A stretch of 64,000 nucleotides of DNA, from contig CAZTJF010000003.1 in the NCBI GenBank assembly GCA_964613805.1, forward strand, positions 62,001 through 126,000. Reading direction: 5' to 3'. How positions within the stretch are numbered: position 1 is the first letter of the stretch; each line of letters opens with the position of its first letter. The stretch is from XYD12-FULL-36-8 sp964613805. GTDB taxonomy: Bacteria; Bacteroidota; Ignavibacteria; Ignavibacteriales; Ignavibacteriaceae. A program made the position numbers and the translations under genes. Below the pieces are notes generated by a model. It ran no database searches and was not told the origin of the DNA. It saw only the letters and a list, made by a program, of their open reading frames with translations. Shown here piece after piece: positions 8,280 through 17,752 of the stretch.

Positions 8280-8948
8280 TTGTCACAAACTTATAAGCAT
8301 ATAATCTGGGATTGGAATGGAACATTGTTCAATGATATTGAACTTTGTGTAAATTTAATCAACTCTGTGCTTACAAAAAGAGATTTACCTGCTTTAACAA
8401 TTGATCAATACCGAAATATTTTTACATTTCCTGTAAAAGACTATTACGCTTTGGCAGGACTCGATTTTGCAAAATATTCCTTTGAAGAATTAGGTAAAGA
8501 ATGGATGGATGAATATCAAGAAAGAAGATTTGAGGCAATATTATTTTTAGGTGCAGAAGAAATTCTTGCAAAATTTTATTCCAATGGAATTGAACAATCA
8601 ATCCTTTCTGCATACAAGCAAGATACACTTTTGGAGTTGATTAACCATTTTAATCTGAATCAATACTTCACACATTTAATTGGCTTAGATCATATTTATG
8701 CTACAAGCAAACTTGAGCTTGGAAAAGAATTAATGAAAAAGCTCAATCATCTAAACAGCAGCGTACTTCTGATCGGCGATACAATCCATGATTTTGAAGT
8801 TGCTCAAGCAATGAACATAAGTTGTATTCTTATTGCGAATGGTCATCAACGTAAAGAAAAATTATCAGCTTGCGGAGTTGGTGTTTTTGATAGTCTTGAA
8901 CAAGTAATTGAAAAAGCTGTGATCAAGGAAAGAGAATTTATTATTTAA
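8280..8948 (+). CDS. HAD-superfamily hydrolase, phosphoglycolate phosphatase-like
   Basis: Predicted HAD phosphatase of 222 residues. Motif I is WDWNGTLF with nucleophile Asp11. The usual second aspartate of DxD is Asn13, as in a known WDxNGT subgroup. An alpha-helical cap follows, then a motif III lysine near TSKLELGK and motif IV LLIGDTIHDFEVA with the metal-binding aspartates. The substrate is unknown; phosphoglycolate or another small phosphate ester is a guess from family. The start is TTG (8280), since no ATG lies ahead of motif I. It begins about 90 bp after the terminator and is followed closely by the DUF1684 gene. Confidence 0.8.
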   Translation: MSQTYKHIIWDWNGTLFNDIELCVNLINSVLTKRDLPALTIDQYRNIFTFPVKDYYALAGLDFAKYSFEELGKEWMDEYQERRFEAILFLGAEEILAKFYSNGIEQSILSAYKQDTLLELINHFNLNQYFTHLIGLDHIYATSKLELGKELMKKLNHLNSSVLLIGDTIHDFEVAQAMNISCILIANGHQRKEKLSACGVGVFDSLEQVIEKAVIKEREFII

Positions 8949-8976
8949 TTCCCCAATCAAAACGAGGAAAAGCAAA

Positions 8977-9906
8977 ATGACAAAAGGTAAACTAAATATT
9001 AAAATAAAAATTATTTTTAGTATCGCAGCATTTTTTTCATTGCTTTCGATTAGTTGTGAGGAAAAATTAGTTCAAAAAGCTGATCCCACCTATCTTAAAG
9101 CAATAAATGAATGGCATGCAAAGCGTATTGAAAATCTGAAAAAAGAAAATAGCTGGCTTAACCTTGTTGGACTATTCTGGCTTAAACAAGGTGAAAATAA
9201 ATTTGGCAGTGGTATGGACAATGATATTGTTTTTCCATCAAAAGCACCGGACTACATCGGAACATTTCTTTTAAAAGACTCGGTTGTAACAATAAAAGTG
9301 AACAAAGGGATTATAGTTCTTTTAGACAGCTCGGAAGTTGCTGAAATGGTTTTGCAGAATGATATGACCGATTCACCATCAACTCTAAGTCTCGATTCGT
9401 TCAAATGGTTAATTATTAAAAGGGGAGATAAGTACGGGGTCCGATTACGCGATTTGAATGCGCCTTTGTTGAAAGAATTTAAGGGAATTGAAAGATTCCC
9501 TGTCAATACAGATTGGCGAATTGAAGGCGAATTTATTCCATATAATCCAGCTAAGAAAATTATGGTTCCAAATGTTTTGGGCGGCTCCGATGAGGAAATG
9601 GTTTCAGGAAAGTTGAAGTTTAAAATAAAAGGAAAAGAATTCATTATTGATCCGATTGACAGCGGAGAAAAGTTGTTCATAATTTTTGCTGATGAGACTA
9701 ATGGTGAAACAACTTACGGTGCGGGAAGATTTCTTTATTCCGATAAACCAGATTCTACAGGAAAAGTAATAATTGATTTCAACAAATCATATAATCCGCC
9801 ATGTGTATTCACAAAATTTGCAACTTGCCCATTACCCCCGGAACAAAATCGTATAGGAATCAAAATTACAGCAGGCGAAAAATCATTCGGCAATCATCAG
9901 CAGTAA
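8977..9906 (+). CDS. DUF1684 family lipoprotein
   Basis: Protein of 309 residues with a signal peptide ending in lipobox SISC (about residue 27) and a mature domain typical of DUF1684: WHAKRIENLKKENSWLN at the start, WLKQGENKFGS, then TYGAGRFLYSD and YNPPCVFTKFATCPLPPEQN near the end. The family's function is not established. An SD-like AACGAGGAAAAG precedes the ATG, and the gene follows the HAD gene by 28 bp. It converges on msrA. Confidence 0.8.
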   Translation: MTKGKLNIKIKIIFSIAAFFSLLSISCEEKLVQKADPTYLKAINEWHAKRIENLKKENSWLNLVGLFWLKQGENKFGSGMDNDIVFPSKAPDYIGTFLLKDSVVTIKVNKGIIVLLDSSEVAEMVLQNDMTDSPSTLSLDSFKWLIIKRGDKYGVRLRDLNAPLLKEFKGIERFPVNTDWRIEGEFIPYNPAKKIMVPNVLGGSDEEMVSGKLKFKIKGKEFIIDPIDSGEKLFIIFADETNGETTYGAGRFLYSDKPDSTGKVIIDFNKSYNPPCVFTKFATCPLPPEQNRIGIKITAGEKSFGNHQQ

Positions 9907-9949
9907 ATTATTACTAAAGCCATTCACCTTGGCCTGCCTCTTGGCTAAG

Positions 9950-10636
9950 CTACTGCTGCAGGTGGGAAGGGTTGGGATGGACTTTTAATTTATCTTTAAA
10001 AATTTTCTCAAACTTCTCAATCTTCGGAGTAATAACGAATGAACAATATCCTTGATTTGGGTTTTGCTCATAATAATCCTGATGATACTTTTCTGCCGAA
10101 TAAAAATTCTTTAGCGGACTAATCTCAGTTACAATCGGATCTTTCCAAATTTCAGCTTTGGTCAGCTCAAATTTATAATTATCGGCTTTCTGTTTTTGTT
10201 CTGTGTCGTGATAAAAAATAACGGATCGGTATTGAGTGCCAACATCTGCACCTTGTCTATTAAGCGTAGTAGGATCATGAGTTTTCCAAAAAACCTCAAG
10301 CAATTCGTCATAAGAAACAACTTTGGGATCAAAGGAAATCTGGATAACCTCAGCATGACCAGTTTTTCCCGAACAAACCGCCTCGTAACTTGGATTTGGA
10401 ACATTTCCACCGGCATATCCAGATACAACTGATTTAACACCCTTAACTCGTTCAAATATTGCTTCCGAACACCAGAAACATCCTGAGCCGAAAGTTGCTG
10501 TTTGCAATTTACTATCATCTATCAGGTTCATTTTTCCCTTTTCTTGTTTTTGAATTTGTGATGTTGATTCTTTACAACTGCTAATCGTAAAAAGTAAAGC
10601 TGTTAAGAATAAAAGCAATTTTATTTTATTTACCAT
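9950..10636 (-). CDS. msrA: Peptide methionine-S-sulfoxide reductase MsrA, lipoprotein form
   Basis: Reduces methionine-S-sulfoxide in proteins. The catalytic motif GSGCFWC has Cys53, followed by GYAGG, the TGHAEV block and the HDPTTLNRQGADVGTQYRS region, all diagnostic for MsrA. Residues 1-21 form a lipoprotein signal (TISSC), so the enzyme acts in the envelope, probably repairing periplasmic proteins. It is a stand-alone MsrA: no MsrB domain is fused and no msrB gene is adjacent. It converges with the DUF1684 gene. Confidence 0.93.
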   Translation of the reverse strand: MVNKIKLLLFLTALLFTISSCKESTSQIQKQEKGKMNLIDDSKLQTATFGSGCFWCSEAIFERVKGVKSVVSGYAGGNVPNPSYEAVCSGKTGHAEVIQISFDPKVVSYDELLEVFWKTHDPTTLNRQGADVGTQYRSVIFYHDTEQKQKADNYKFELTKAEIWKDPIVTEISPLKNFYSAEKYHQDYYEQNPNQGYCSFVITPKIEKFEKIFKDKLKVHPNPSHLQQ

Positions 10637-10776
10637 GATTGACTAAAACCTATCAATGTTTATCAAAACAACATTTGTTTTATAGGAATAATTCCTTGGG
10701 GGAGAAAATATTACATGGTGTGAGCACTATACTTTCATGCTTGGAAGAATAAATACTTGATTAAATATAATCTCAG

Positions 10777-10862
10777 CGGAGAGACAGGGATTCGAACCCC
10801 GGAATGCCAAAGGCATTAACGGTTTTCAAGACCGCCGCATTCAACCACTCTGCCATCTCTCC
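10777..10862 (-). tRNA. tRNA-Ser (anticodon UGA)
   Basis: Read on the minus strand, acceptor GGAGAGA (10862 inward) pairs with TCTCTCC before the G discriminator at 10777. The anticodon loop CTTGAAA gives UGA, there is a long variable arm as expected for serine, and the T-loop is GGTTCGAATCC. No CCA is encoded. About 86 nt long. Confidence 0.95.
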
Positions 10863-11003
10863 AGTTTACAATTATTTCAGATCAAAAAATATTTCAGTCC
10901 AATTCTACCTAAATTTAGATAACAAATATAATTATACTCTTATATATGTAGAAATAATATTGATGTAATTTTTTATCCTAAACTTAAGACGGATTGACTT
11001 TTT

Positions 11004-11765
11004 ATGGAAAATCTTGACGAATTCAAAAAATTTGCTAACTATTTAGCTCAAATAAGCGCTGCAGTGATTAGAGAATATTTTCGATTGCCGATTTCTGTGG
11101 AGCGGAAAAGTGATGCTTCACCGGTTACTATTGTGGATAAAAAAGCCGAAGAAGTAATGAGGAAAGCAATTATGATAGAATATCCGGCACATGGAATAAT
11201 TGGAGAAGAGTTCGGAGTTCATAATGCGGGTGCTGAGTATCGATGGGTGCTCGATCCAATTGATGGTACAAAAAGTTTTATCTGTGGTACAGTCAATTTC
11301 GGAACTTTAATTGCTTTATTAAAAAATGGCGAACCAATTTTGGGGGTTTTTAATCAGCCAATATTAAATGAATTTCTTTTGGGAGATAACACTGCTGCAA
11401 AGCTTAACGGTGTAAATGTTAGAATGAGAAATTGCGAAAAACTTTCAGATGCTGTTCTTCTTACAACAGATTATTTGAATGTTGAAAAATATCAGGATGT
11501 TTTAAAGTTTAATAACTTAATTCACAAGGTTAATTATTTTAGAGGTTGGGGCGATTGCTATGGTTATTATCTTTTGGCAACGGGCTTTGCAGATATCATG
11601 GTTGATCCAATTATGTCGTTTTGGGATATTGCAGCAATTGTTCCAATTATAAAAGGAGCAGGGGGAATCATAACTGATTATCATGGAAATGACCCACTTA
11701 AAGGGAATAGCATTATTGCTGCGTCACATGAAATTCATACCAAGATAATTGAAGAACTTAACTGA
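11004..11765 (+). CDS. Inositol-monophosphatase family phosphatase, HisN-like
   Basis: Magnesium-dependent phosphomonoesterase of 253 residues. Metal ligands are visible at Glu68/69 (GEEFG), Asp84 and Asp87 (DPIDGTKSF) and in the C-terminal DPIMSFWDIAA motif. The pattern DP-M-WD-AA followed by I-GAGG matches bacterial histidinol-phosphate phosphatases of the IMPase family more than SuhB or CysQ, so histidinol phosphatase is the favoured role. No other histidine gene is nearby, so inositol phosphatase activity cannot be excluded. Confidence 0.8.
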   Translation: MENLDEFKKFANYLAQISAAVIREYFRLPISVERKSDASPVTIVDKKAEEVMRKAIMIEYPAHGIIGEEFGVHNAGAEYRWVLDPIDGTKSFICGTVNFGTLIALLKNGEPILGVFNQPILNEFLLGDNTAAKLNGVNVRMRNCEKLSDAVLLTTDYLNVEKYQDVLKFNNLIHKVNYFRGWGDCYGYYLLATGFADIMVDPIMSFWDIAAIVPIIKGAGGIITDYHGNDPLKGNSIIAASHEIHTKIIEELN

Positions 11766-11773
11766 TGAATTTC

Positions 11774-12547
11774 TTAGATGAAATTTTGTGAAAGGAATAT
11801 TATTACAGTCAACATTGTTGAAATTAATACACAACTTTTGTGATGCTTGGTATAAGATATCAAGATTAGATTCATTATCCAGATCAGCACCAACATAACT
11901 AACCATACTTGGAATATCTTTCCAACACCGGGAACATATATTCCGATGGCTCCTATCTCATAAGCTTTTTGAACAGGTGCAAAAATCATGGCACAAGCGA
12001 AGAATGATATTAGTGTGAAAATAGAATGTAGTCTCAATCTAGGTTTACTGCTAAAAAATTCTAATCCTGCTCTTACAGCTAATAAAATCCCCGCAAACAA
12101 GGTCAGGTAATAATGAATTATAATGGACAATGGAACTGATCCCACGAATAAAATTTTCTCATAACTATTTGAGGGTATAAAATATTCTTCTTGATTATGA
12201 CTCAGTGTAATTTTATACTCAATCTCATTCATCGGATCTTGTTTCGGAATAGTTATTTTCAGAATCCCATCTAAATATTTCAACGTGTCACTATTCCACA
12301 TTTGATTTTCGTTTACTCTCCTCCATTTTACAATTCCTTTAAGATCTTTGATGTCCGTCCTAATTATAATATCGTAATCATTCTTATCTCTATGAATTTT
12401 TTTTAAGTGATAGGAAACTTTATGAGCATCAATTCCAATAGTCCCGCTTGTAGGGTATGTCCCGGAAATTCTATTCTGAATAAATCCGATTAGAAATGTT
12501 ATAATTACAGCAGACACCCAAAGTATAATTGATTGTTTCATATGCAC
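11774..12547 (-). CDS. Unknown membrane protein, five predicted helices
   Basis: Not recognised. A protein of 257 residues with one N-terminal hydrophobic helix (about 5-22), a soluble domain of about 110 residues that would face the periplasm (including YEI-SGTYPTSGTIGI-like and EYKITLSHNQEEYF strands), and four C-terminal helices (about 135-255). ATG 12541 (third residue) is an equally good start. It converges on the HisN-like gene with an 8-bp gap and stands alone. No catalytic motif is visible. Confidence 0.6.
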   Translation of the reverse strand: MHMKQSIILWVSAVIITFLIGFIQNRISGTYPTSGTIGIDAHKVSYHLKKIHRDKNDYDIIIRTDIKDLKGIVKWRRVNENQMWNSDTLKYLDGILKITIPKQDPMNEIEYKITLSHNQEEYFIPSNSYEKILFVGSVPLSIIIHYYLTLFAGILLAVRAGLEFFSSKPRLRLHSIFTLISFFACAMIFAPVQKAYEIGAIGIYVPGVGKIFQVWLVMLVLIWIMNLILISYTKHHKSCVLISTMLTVIIFLSQNFI

Positions 12548-12791
12548 AAGAAATTTTGTTTACAAACATAAATATTTTCTTCGAAGTCTAGAGAAAATGC
12601 TAAGAATAAATCTTGAGGTTTAAGAAAGGGCAGAAAACTATTGAAAGAATGGATAAATTTAATACAGCGAGAAAGGATCAGAGGGATAAAAGTTTGATTA
12701 TTAAAAAATCTTTCTCACTCACTTTTATTATTAAAAGTTGGGAGGGTGATAACCCGACGAACAACTAACTAACCTTAGAATTTTTAGCAAG

Positions 12792-13934
12792 CTATAAAGA
12801 TGTTCCAACCTTTAATCGCAAATTTATTAACAAAGAAATTATGCTATTTTTTCCTTTGTCGTCTTTTGAGTATATCAGTGACGGACCGAGAGCCAATGAG
12901 CTGAATCCCCAGTTCTCGGCAATTTTCTGAACTAGAATATCCATTACATATTGCGGTTGACGAATATCACTCTTAGTCATCGCATCGAACCTAAAATCAA
13001 ATGTGCTGCCCGCCAATGAGAGTTCCCTGCCTGTAAAGCCAATATGTATCTCATTTAAATATCTTGCAACATAAACCTTTGCTCTTGTTGAAGCTAATAA
13101 GCTGAATGGATATCTAAACTCCCAATTATAATAAGTCCCTCCAAGTATTTTTGCTTTGTATTCTGCAGTATTATGTTGGTTGTATATGAGGAGCTTTTCA
13201 GGTGATGGTTCTTTGATTATTTCAGAATAGCTTACCTGGAAAAAATTCCCAAGAGGAATTACGTAGCCAACATGAAATCCCATACCGGTGTAAAGGTTGT
13301 TATGACTATTTTTGCCGCGTAAATCTGTTATGCCGTCAATGCCATTAAACAAGCCCCCAAAAGCACCAAGTAAGTGAAAATTCATTTCTATAAAATTGGT
13401 TTCAATAATTCCAGAATAAGGAGTTCCTAATCCAAAGGAAATTCCCAGATCATGCTTAAGTGGAATTCCGAATCGTTCACCGCCCTGTATTTGTAAAAAT
13501 GGATTTATATATTGTAACGTAGATGAAATTTGATAGAGAGTTGGAGGCGAAAAAAGTTTTGGTAATCTTATTTTTTCAATTACTCTTGAAAAAACACTTC
13601 CAAAGTGAATGGTTTCCGATAAGTTTATTTTGAAAGGGAAGGTTTGTATTCTTGCGCGTGTTTCAGGAGTGAACGCTAAAAAAGGATACAAAACTCCTTT
13701 AATCGACAGCGTTTGATTGCTAACATCCCTCAAATCGGCGATAATTTCTGCTTTAGGATCAGGTGGATCAATAAACACCTCAGATTGGATTTTAATAAAC
13801 AAACTGTCGTCAAATGGTTCCATCTGGAAGTACGAAATTTGTTCTCCCTCTATGTCCTGAGTAAAAGATTTGTTTGCTGAAAACAGAACTATTATGAAGA
13901 AAAACAAATTACAAATTCTTAAAATTGCTTTCAT
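12792..13934 (-). CDS. Predicted outer-membrane beta-barrel protein of motor-like operon
   Basis: Protein of 380 residues with a cleavable signal peptide (about 1-25, ending SFTQ) and alternating amphipathic strands rich in aromatic residues (LGISFGLGTPYSG, FHVGYVIPLGNFFQVSY), typical of an outer-membrane barrel. The N-terminal 110 residues may be a periplasmic domain. It is the last gene of a three-gene operon, 20 bp after the GldM-like gene. No family recognised. The context suggests it is the outer-membrane partner of the two inner-membrane proteins; this is inference. Confidence 0.55.
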   Translation of the reverse strand: MKAILRICNLFFFIIVLFSANKSFTQDIEGEQISYFQMEPFDDSLFIKIQSEVFIDPPDPKAEIIADLRDVSNQTLSIKGVLYPFLAFTPETRARIQTFPFKINLSETIHFGSVFSRVIEKIRLPKLFSPPTLYQISSTLQYINPFLQIQGGERFGIPLKHDLGISFGLGTPYSGIIETNFIEMNFHLLGAFGGLFNGIDGITDLRGKNSHNNLYTGMGFHVGYVIPLGNFFQVSYSEIIKEPSPEKLLIYNQHNTAEYKAKILGGTYYNWEFRYPFSLLASTRAKVYVARYLNEIHIGFTGRELSLAGSTFDFRFDAMTKSDIRQPQYVMDILVQKIAENWGFSSLALGPSLIYSKDDKGKNSIISLLINLRLKVGTSL

Positions 13935-13954
13935 TGCTTGTATCCGGATTTTGA

Positions 13955-14902
13955 TTATTTGGAAAAGTCTGTAAAAAAGAATGAATCACCAACTTGAACT
14001 CGATCTTTTGTTCTATCGTCAACCACAGTGAAAAAGAAATTTGCCTTGTATCTTCCATCAGGTTCTCTGAGAGAAGAATTTTTGTCTATCCATTCTTCAA
14101 ATTTTGCTTCATTAGGTGCGAGGTTTAATGAAACGTTATAAATAGGGTTTCCCTTTGCGTCCTTAAAAGGTCCGGATACAGAGATCGGACCTGTATGAGT
14201 CACCTTGAGCTGTTCAGGTCGTTCATCAAAAATAGTAACTGTGAATGCTGTGATTCGCTGCAGGTCTTTTACGTAAATATCACCAGAATTCATTTTGGTG
14301 GTAACTCTTTCAATTTTGATTTCTGGAAGCCGGTTTGGAGATACTTGAACCCGCTCTTCTTGGCTTCCAAATTTTATTACCAATTCAGTTTGATCAGTCA
14401 AGTCAAATCTGCGTTTTTCACCAGCTTGAATTGTAACAATTGGCGAACTTGTGTTTCTTAAATCATAAATTATAGTTTGCACATTGCTGTTATTCTTAAC
14501 TTCATTCCATGTATTCTGAATAAAAGTTTGACTAACAGAAATAGGCGACTGCATTTTGGTGCTTTCAAGCACTTCGGGTTCTTTTTCAACTCTAACCTCT
14601 GGCGGAATTTCATTAAGCTTTGTAGTGAGTGATGACAACTGTTTATTCATCATCACTAACTTTTCTTTTAGAGCTTCATTTTCGACTTTTTCATCTAGCT
14701 TAATATTAAATTTTAATCCCTGCATGTAAAGAGAATCTATCAGTGATTTCAACGAATCTCTTACACTCACATCAACAACATTATCTTTGCTCACAACTCT
14801 CCTTAGATCAAGTTCAGCGCCTTTCAAAGCTAACACTGTAATTACAAAAATGTAGAGAACCTGGTAGATTATAAATTTACTGTCGTTATTTTTTCTAATC
14901 AT
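13955..14902 (-). CDS. Single-span periplasmic protein with GldM-like N-terminus
   Basis: Protein of 315 residues with one N-terminal helix, YQVLYIFVITVLALKGAEL (about 13-31). It resembles the GldM/PorM transmembrane helix (MYLV-IAMLALN-S-EVL) in length, pattern and the charged residue near the end. A coiled-coil-like segment (about 50-100) and a beta-rich periplasmic region follow, ending in VGDSFFFTDFSK. It is nevertheless shorter than GldM (about 500 residues) and I do not see the GldM domain sequence. It begins 9 bp after the stop of the polytopic protein, implying a shared complex. Confidence 0.45.
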   Translation of the reverse strand: MIRKNNDSKFIIYQVLYIFVITVLALKGAELDLRRVVSKDNVVDVSVRDSLKSLIDSLYMQGLKFNIKLDEKVENEALKEKLVMMNKQLSSLTTKLNEIPPEVRVEKEPEVLESTKMQSPISVSQTFIQNTWNEVKNNSNVQTIIYDLRNTSSPIVTIQAGEKRRFDLTDQTELVIKFGSQEERVQVSPNRLPEIKIERVTTKMNSGDIYVKDLQRITAFTVTIFDERPEQLKVTHTGPISVSGPFKDAKGNPIYNVSLNLAPNEAKFEEWIDKNSSLREPDGRYKANFFFTVVDDRTKDRVQVGDSFFFTDFSK

Positions 14903-14911
14903 TTTGTCAAA

Positions 14912-15904
14912 CTATCGTTTTACCACAATTGATTCTAAATATTTTAAACCTGTTACAGTTTTATCATCACCCAAAGATTGTGAAGCGGTTGAAATTGACT
15001 GAGCTAAGGTTTTTAACTCTTCAATTTTTTCTGTGCTTAGGTTTTGCATGCCATTTATTTTTTCTATTAAAGAATAAATCGAATTAAAATTATTCGACAA
15101 CTCTCTACTAATTTCGGAAGTCTGCATGAGGAGATTTTTATATGCTTCAGCATCTCTCAAGGATAGCTCTGGAAGTTTTTCTGTCTGGGAAGAACTTTGC
15201 TGGCTGCTTAGCTGTCTGATAATAAGCTGAGTGTTTCTCACTTGCAGTTTTGAATAATATTTCTCACGCATATCCGTAACATGATTCACCACATTCTGAA
15301 ATTCTAAGCTTAATTGATCAAGAACAGGTTCAAAAAGTTTTCCTAAGGCAAGCACAATTAATGCTTTTACTTCAAAAGGCACTGATAATCCTAAAAACAC
15401 TTCTTCACCAAGCTTAATGCTTATCAGCAGTAAAGCTGCGCCGATCAATGGAAGAGCCATAGATATGCTGTCAATTATAGTGATGTAAGCCGAAACTGTT
15501 TTATCAATAGTTTCGGTTATGGGAGTTCTATTTACTTCACTTTTAAGTTTGTTGAAAGCGATGAAGGCGAGCATAACAAAAAATGAGTAGATTAGTACCG
15601 GCAGCCACCAAAAGCTGTAAGGTGTAAATGATTCGTTAACGGGCTGCCATGTTGGAAATAATAATTGAGCTATCCGAACAGTAATATTTCCTAGTATCGG
15701 AACGGTTGATAGGTCAAGAAAAAACGATAGCAAGAGAGCCACGAATGAAATGATTGCCGGTTTAATAATAACCGAGAATCGAATATTTTTCAAAGCTTTT
15801 TCTTTATAAAGGTCAACCCTTTCTTCAAGACCATTCTTTGAAGGTCCTGGTAAAGACCCAAGATTTTTCATTCTGCTTTTGGGAGTAGAATCTATATTCA
15901 GCAT
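14912..15904 (-). CDS. Polytopic inner-membrane protein, possibly ExbB/GldL-like
   Basis: Protein of 330 residues with four to five hydrophobic segments (about 45-65, 70-87, 98-118, 140-163 and 172-192) and a long cytoplasmic C-terminal coiled-coil tail (about 200-325). The last two helices (SMALPLIGAALLLIS and KALIVLALGKLFEPVL) have the spacing and glycine/proline features of the paired helices in MotA/TolQ/ExbB or GldL proton-channel subunits, but no family signature is certain. It is first in an operon with the GldM-like protein and the barrel. The promoter must lie in the 368-bp divergent region upstream. Confidence 0.45.
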   Translation of the reverse strand: MLNIDSTPKSRMKNLGSLPGPSKNGLEERVDLYKEKALKNIRFSVIIKPAIISFVALLLSFFLDLSTVPILGNITVRIAQLLFPTWQPVNESFTPYSFWWLPVLIYSFFVMLAFIAFNKLKSEVNRTPITETIDKTVSAYITIIDSISMALPLIGAALLLISIKLGEEVFLGLSVPFEVKALIVLALGKLFEPVLDQLSLEFQNVVNHVTDMREKYYSKLQVRNTQLIIRQLSSQQSSSQTEKLPELSLRDAEAYKNLLMQTSEISRELSNNFNSIYSLIEKINGMQNLSTEKIEELKTLAQSISTASQSLGDDKTVTGLKYLESIVVKR

Positions 15905-16273
15905 TAATACCTCTTATTGAATAGGAATTATTGAGAGCAATTCAGTCAACTTTCGATTGATTTTAACTAATGAATTTATTGCTAATGACATGAGGAATAT
16001 CAATTGTTATACCAGAAGTGGAATAGTTTATGATGTTTATTCTATAAAATCCACTTCCAATGAAGCATTTTAATTCTGTTTTAGGTAAACTTATTAAGTG
16101 TAAATAGTCCAAATCATTTTAATTTTACAATAATTGAGAGGTTGCTCATTCCTTTGCATAATTTGCAATCATTGAGTAGTCTTTCATCGGTTAATTTCGC
16201 TCTAAAGATTTTGCTTAGAATAAGTAATTTTTACTTTAAATTAGAAGTTCGAAAAAAAGAGAATTATACATAA
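15905..16273. other. Divergent intergenic region, no recognised element
   Basis: AT-rich, non-coding spacer between the leftward three-gene envelope operon and the rightward GH13 gene. It must hold promoters for both. I see no convincing operator, riboswitch or repeat. Confidence 0.5.
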
Positions 16274-17752
16274 TTGGCTGCTAACCCAAAACTTTACGAA
16301 ATAAATACACGCGTTTGGATTAAAAAATTTGGTTTACCGACCACCTTATCGCAAATCCCTAAAAGTGTATTTAAAGATTTATCAGATAAAGGAATTAATA
16401 TCATCTGGTTGATGGGAATTTGGAAGACCTGCCCATCTACAATAGAAAAATATTGCTTTGAGCCCGAGTTGATTGCTTCTTATAACCGTAGTCTGAAAGA
16501 TTGGTCAAAATCAGATGTAATTGGTTCTCCATACTCCATTGATGAGTACGATGTGAATCCGGATCTCGGTTCATGGGATGAATTGAAAAGTTTAAAAGGA
16601 TACTTAAACAGCATTGGGATAAAATTATTTGTTGATTTTGTCAGCAATCATTTTAGCGCTGATTCAAAATATATCAGAACCAATCCTGAAATATTTTTAA
16701 AAGCCGATGAAGATTTTTATAGCAGTGATTCTTTTACATTCTTTAAGCCTGACTTTGATCCGCAAAATGTTTATGCTCATGGAAGAGATCCATTCTTCCC
16801 CGCATGGACAGATACAATTCAAATTAATTTTTTTAGTGCTGAAGCTCGAAAGTTTATGATAGATGTATTACTCAAACTCATGGACGTTTGTGATGGAGTA
16901 CGATGTGATATGGCTGTTCTACCATTAAATAATGTATTTCAAAATACATGGCTTGGTGTGCTTAACAAGTTCGGTTTTTACAGACCCGAAGCTGAATTTT
17001 GGAAAGATGCAATATCGGCTGTGAAAGGAAAAAACCCGCAGTTCATTTTTCTTGGTGAAGCATATTGGGATTTAGAGTGGAATCTTCAGCAGCTTGGGTT
17101 TGATTACACGTATGATAAAAGATTAACCGATCGCCTTGCGGCAAATGATATTTCAGGTGTTAAGGCACATCTTCAGGCAGAGAAAACTTTCCAATTGAAA
17201 TCAGTAAGGTTTATTGAAAACCATGATGAACAAAGAGCAACCGCTAAGTTTGGAAAGCAGCGCTCGCTAGCCGCCGCAACAGTTATAAGCACGATTCAAG
17301 GAATGAAGTTTTATTTTGATGGACAGTTTGAAGGAAAGAAAAATAAGCTGGCTGTTCAATTGGGCAGAGAACCCGAAGAAAAAGTTTGTACAGGAATAAG
17401 AGATTATTACGATAAGCTTTTATCAATTACCAAATCCGAAATTTTCCAAACCGGTGAATGGAGTGTTATGCAGCCAATCTCGATTGGTTATGGAAATACT
17501 TCATACGAAAACTTTTTTACCTGGCAATGGATTCTAAACGGTGAAAGAAGGATAATTGTGATTAACTATTCTTACTCAACATCCCAATGCCGTCTTAAGC
17601 TCGACTTAAAATGTGATAAGAAAAAAATATCGCTTGTAGATCTTTTAACCGGTGAAGTTTACGAGCGCTGGGTAGATGAGGCAAATAATAATGGGCTGTA
17701 CATTGAACTAAAGGGACATCAAAGCCATATATTTTCAATAGTTGATTGTTAG
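16274..17752 (+). CDS. GH13 alpha-amylase family glycoside hydrolase
   Basis: Cytoplasmic (no signal peptide) alpha-glucan-active enzyme of 492 residues. The GH13 catalytic triad is visible: nucleophile Asp212 in GVRCDMAV, acid/base Glu262 in FLGEAYW and transition-state Asp318 in ENHDEQRA. Region I is FVDFVSNHF. A C-terminal beta domain (about 400-492) follows. The exact specificity (amylase, maltogenic or transferase) cannot be read from sequence. The start is TTG at 16274 (MAANPKLYEINTRVW), where the family's N-terminal strand begins. Its end overlaps the convergent SGNH gene by 4 bp. Confidence 0.88.
   Translation: MAANPKLYEINTRVWIKKFGLPTTLSQIPKSVFKDLSDKGINIIWLMGIWKTCPSTIEKYCFEPELIASYNRSLKDWSKSDVIGSPYSIDEYDVNPDLGSWDELKSLKGYLNSIGIKLFVDFVSNHFSADSKYIRTNPEIFLKADEDFYSSDSFTFFKPDFDPQNVYAHGRDPFFPAWTDTIQINFFSAEARKFMIDVLLKLMDVCDGVRCDMAVLPLNNVFQNTWLGVLNKFGFYRPEAEFWKDAISAVKGKNPQFIFLGEAYWDLEWNLQQLGFDYTYDKRLTDRLAANDISGVKAHLQAEKTFQLKSVRFIENHDEQRATAKFGKQRSLAAATVISTIQGMKFYFDGQFEGKKNKLAVQLGREPEEKVCTGIRDYYDKLLSITKSEIFQTGEWSVMQPISIGYGNTSYENFFTWQWILNGERRIIVINYSYSTSQCRLKLDLKCDKKKISLVDLLTGEVYERWVDEANNNGLYIELKGHQSHIFSIVDC

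Noticed and set aside
9252..9680. Minus-strand open frame inside the DUF1684 gene
   Set aside because: Same reason: antisense shadow without a start signal or recognisable domain.
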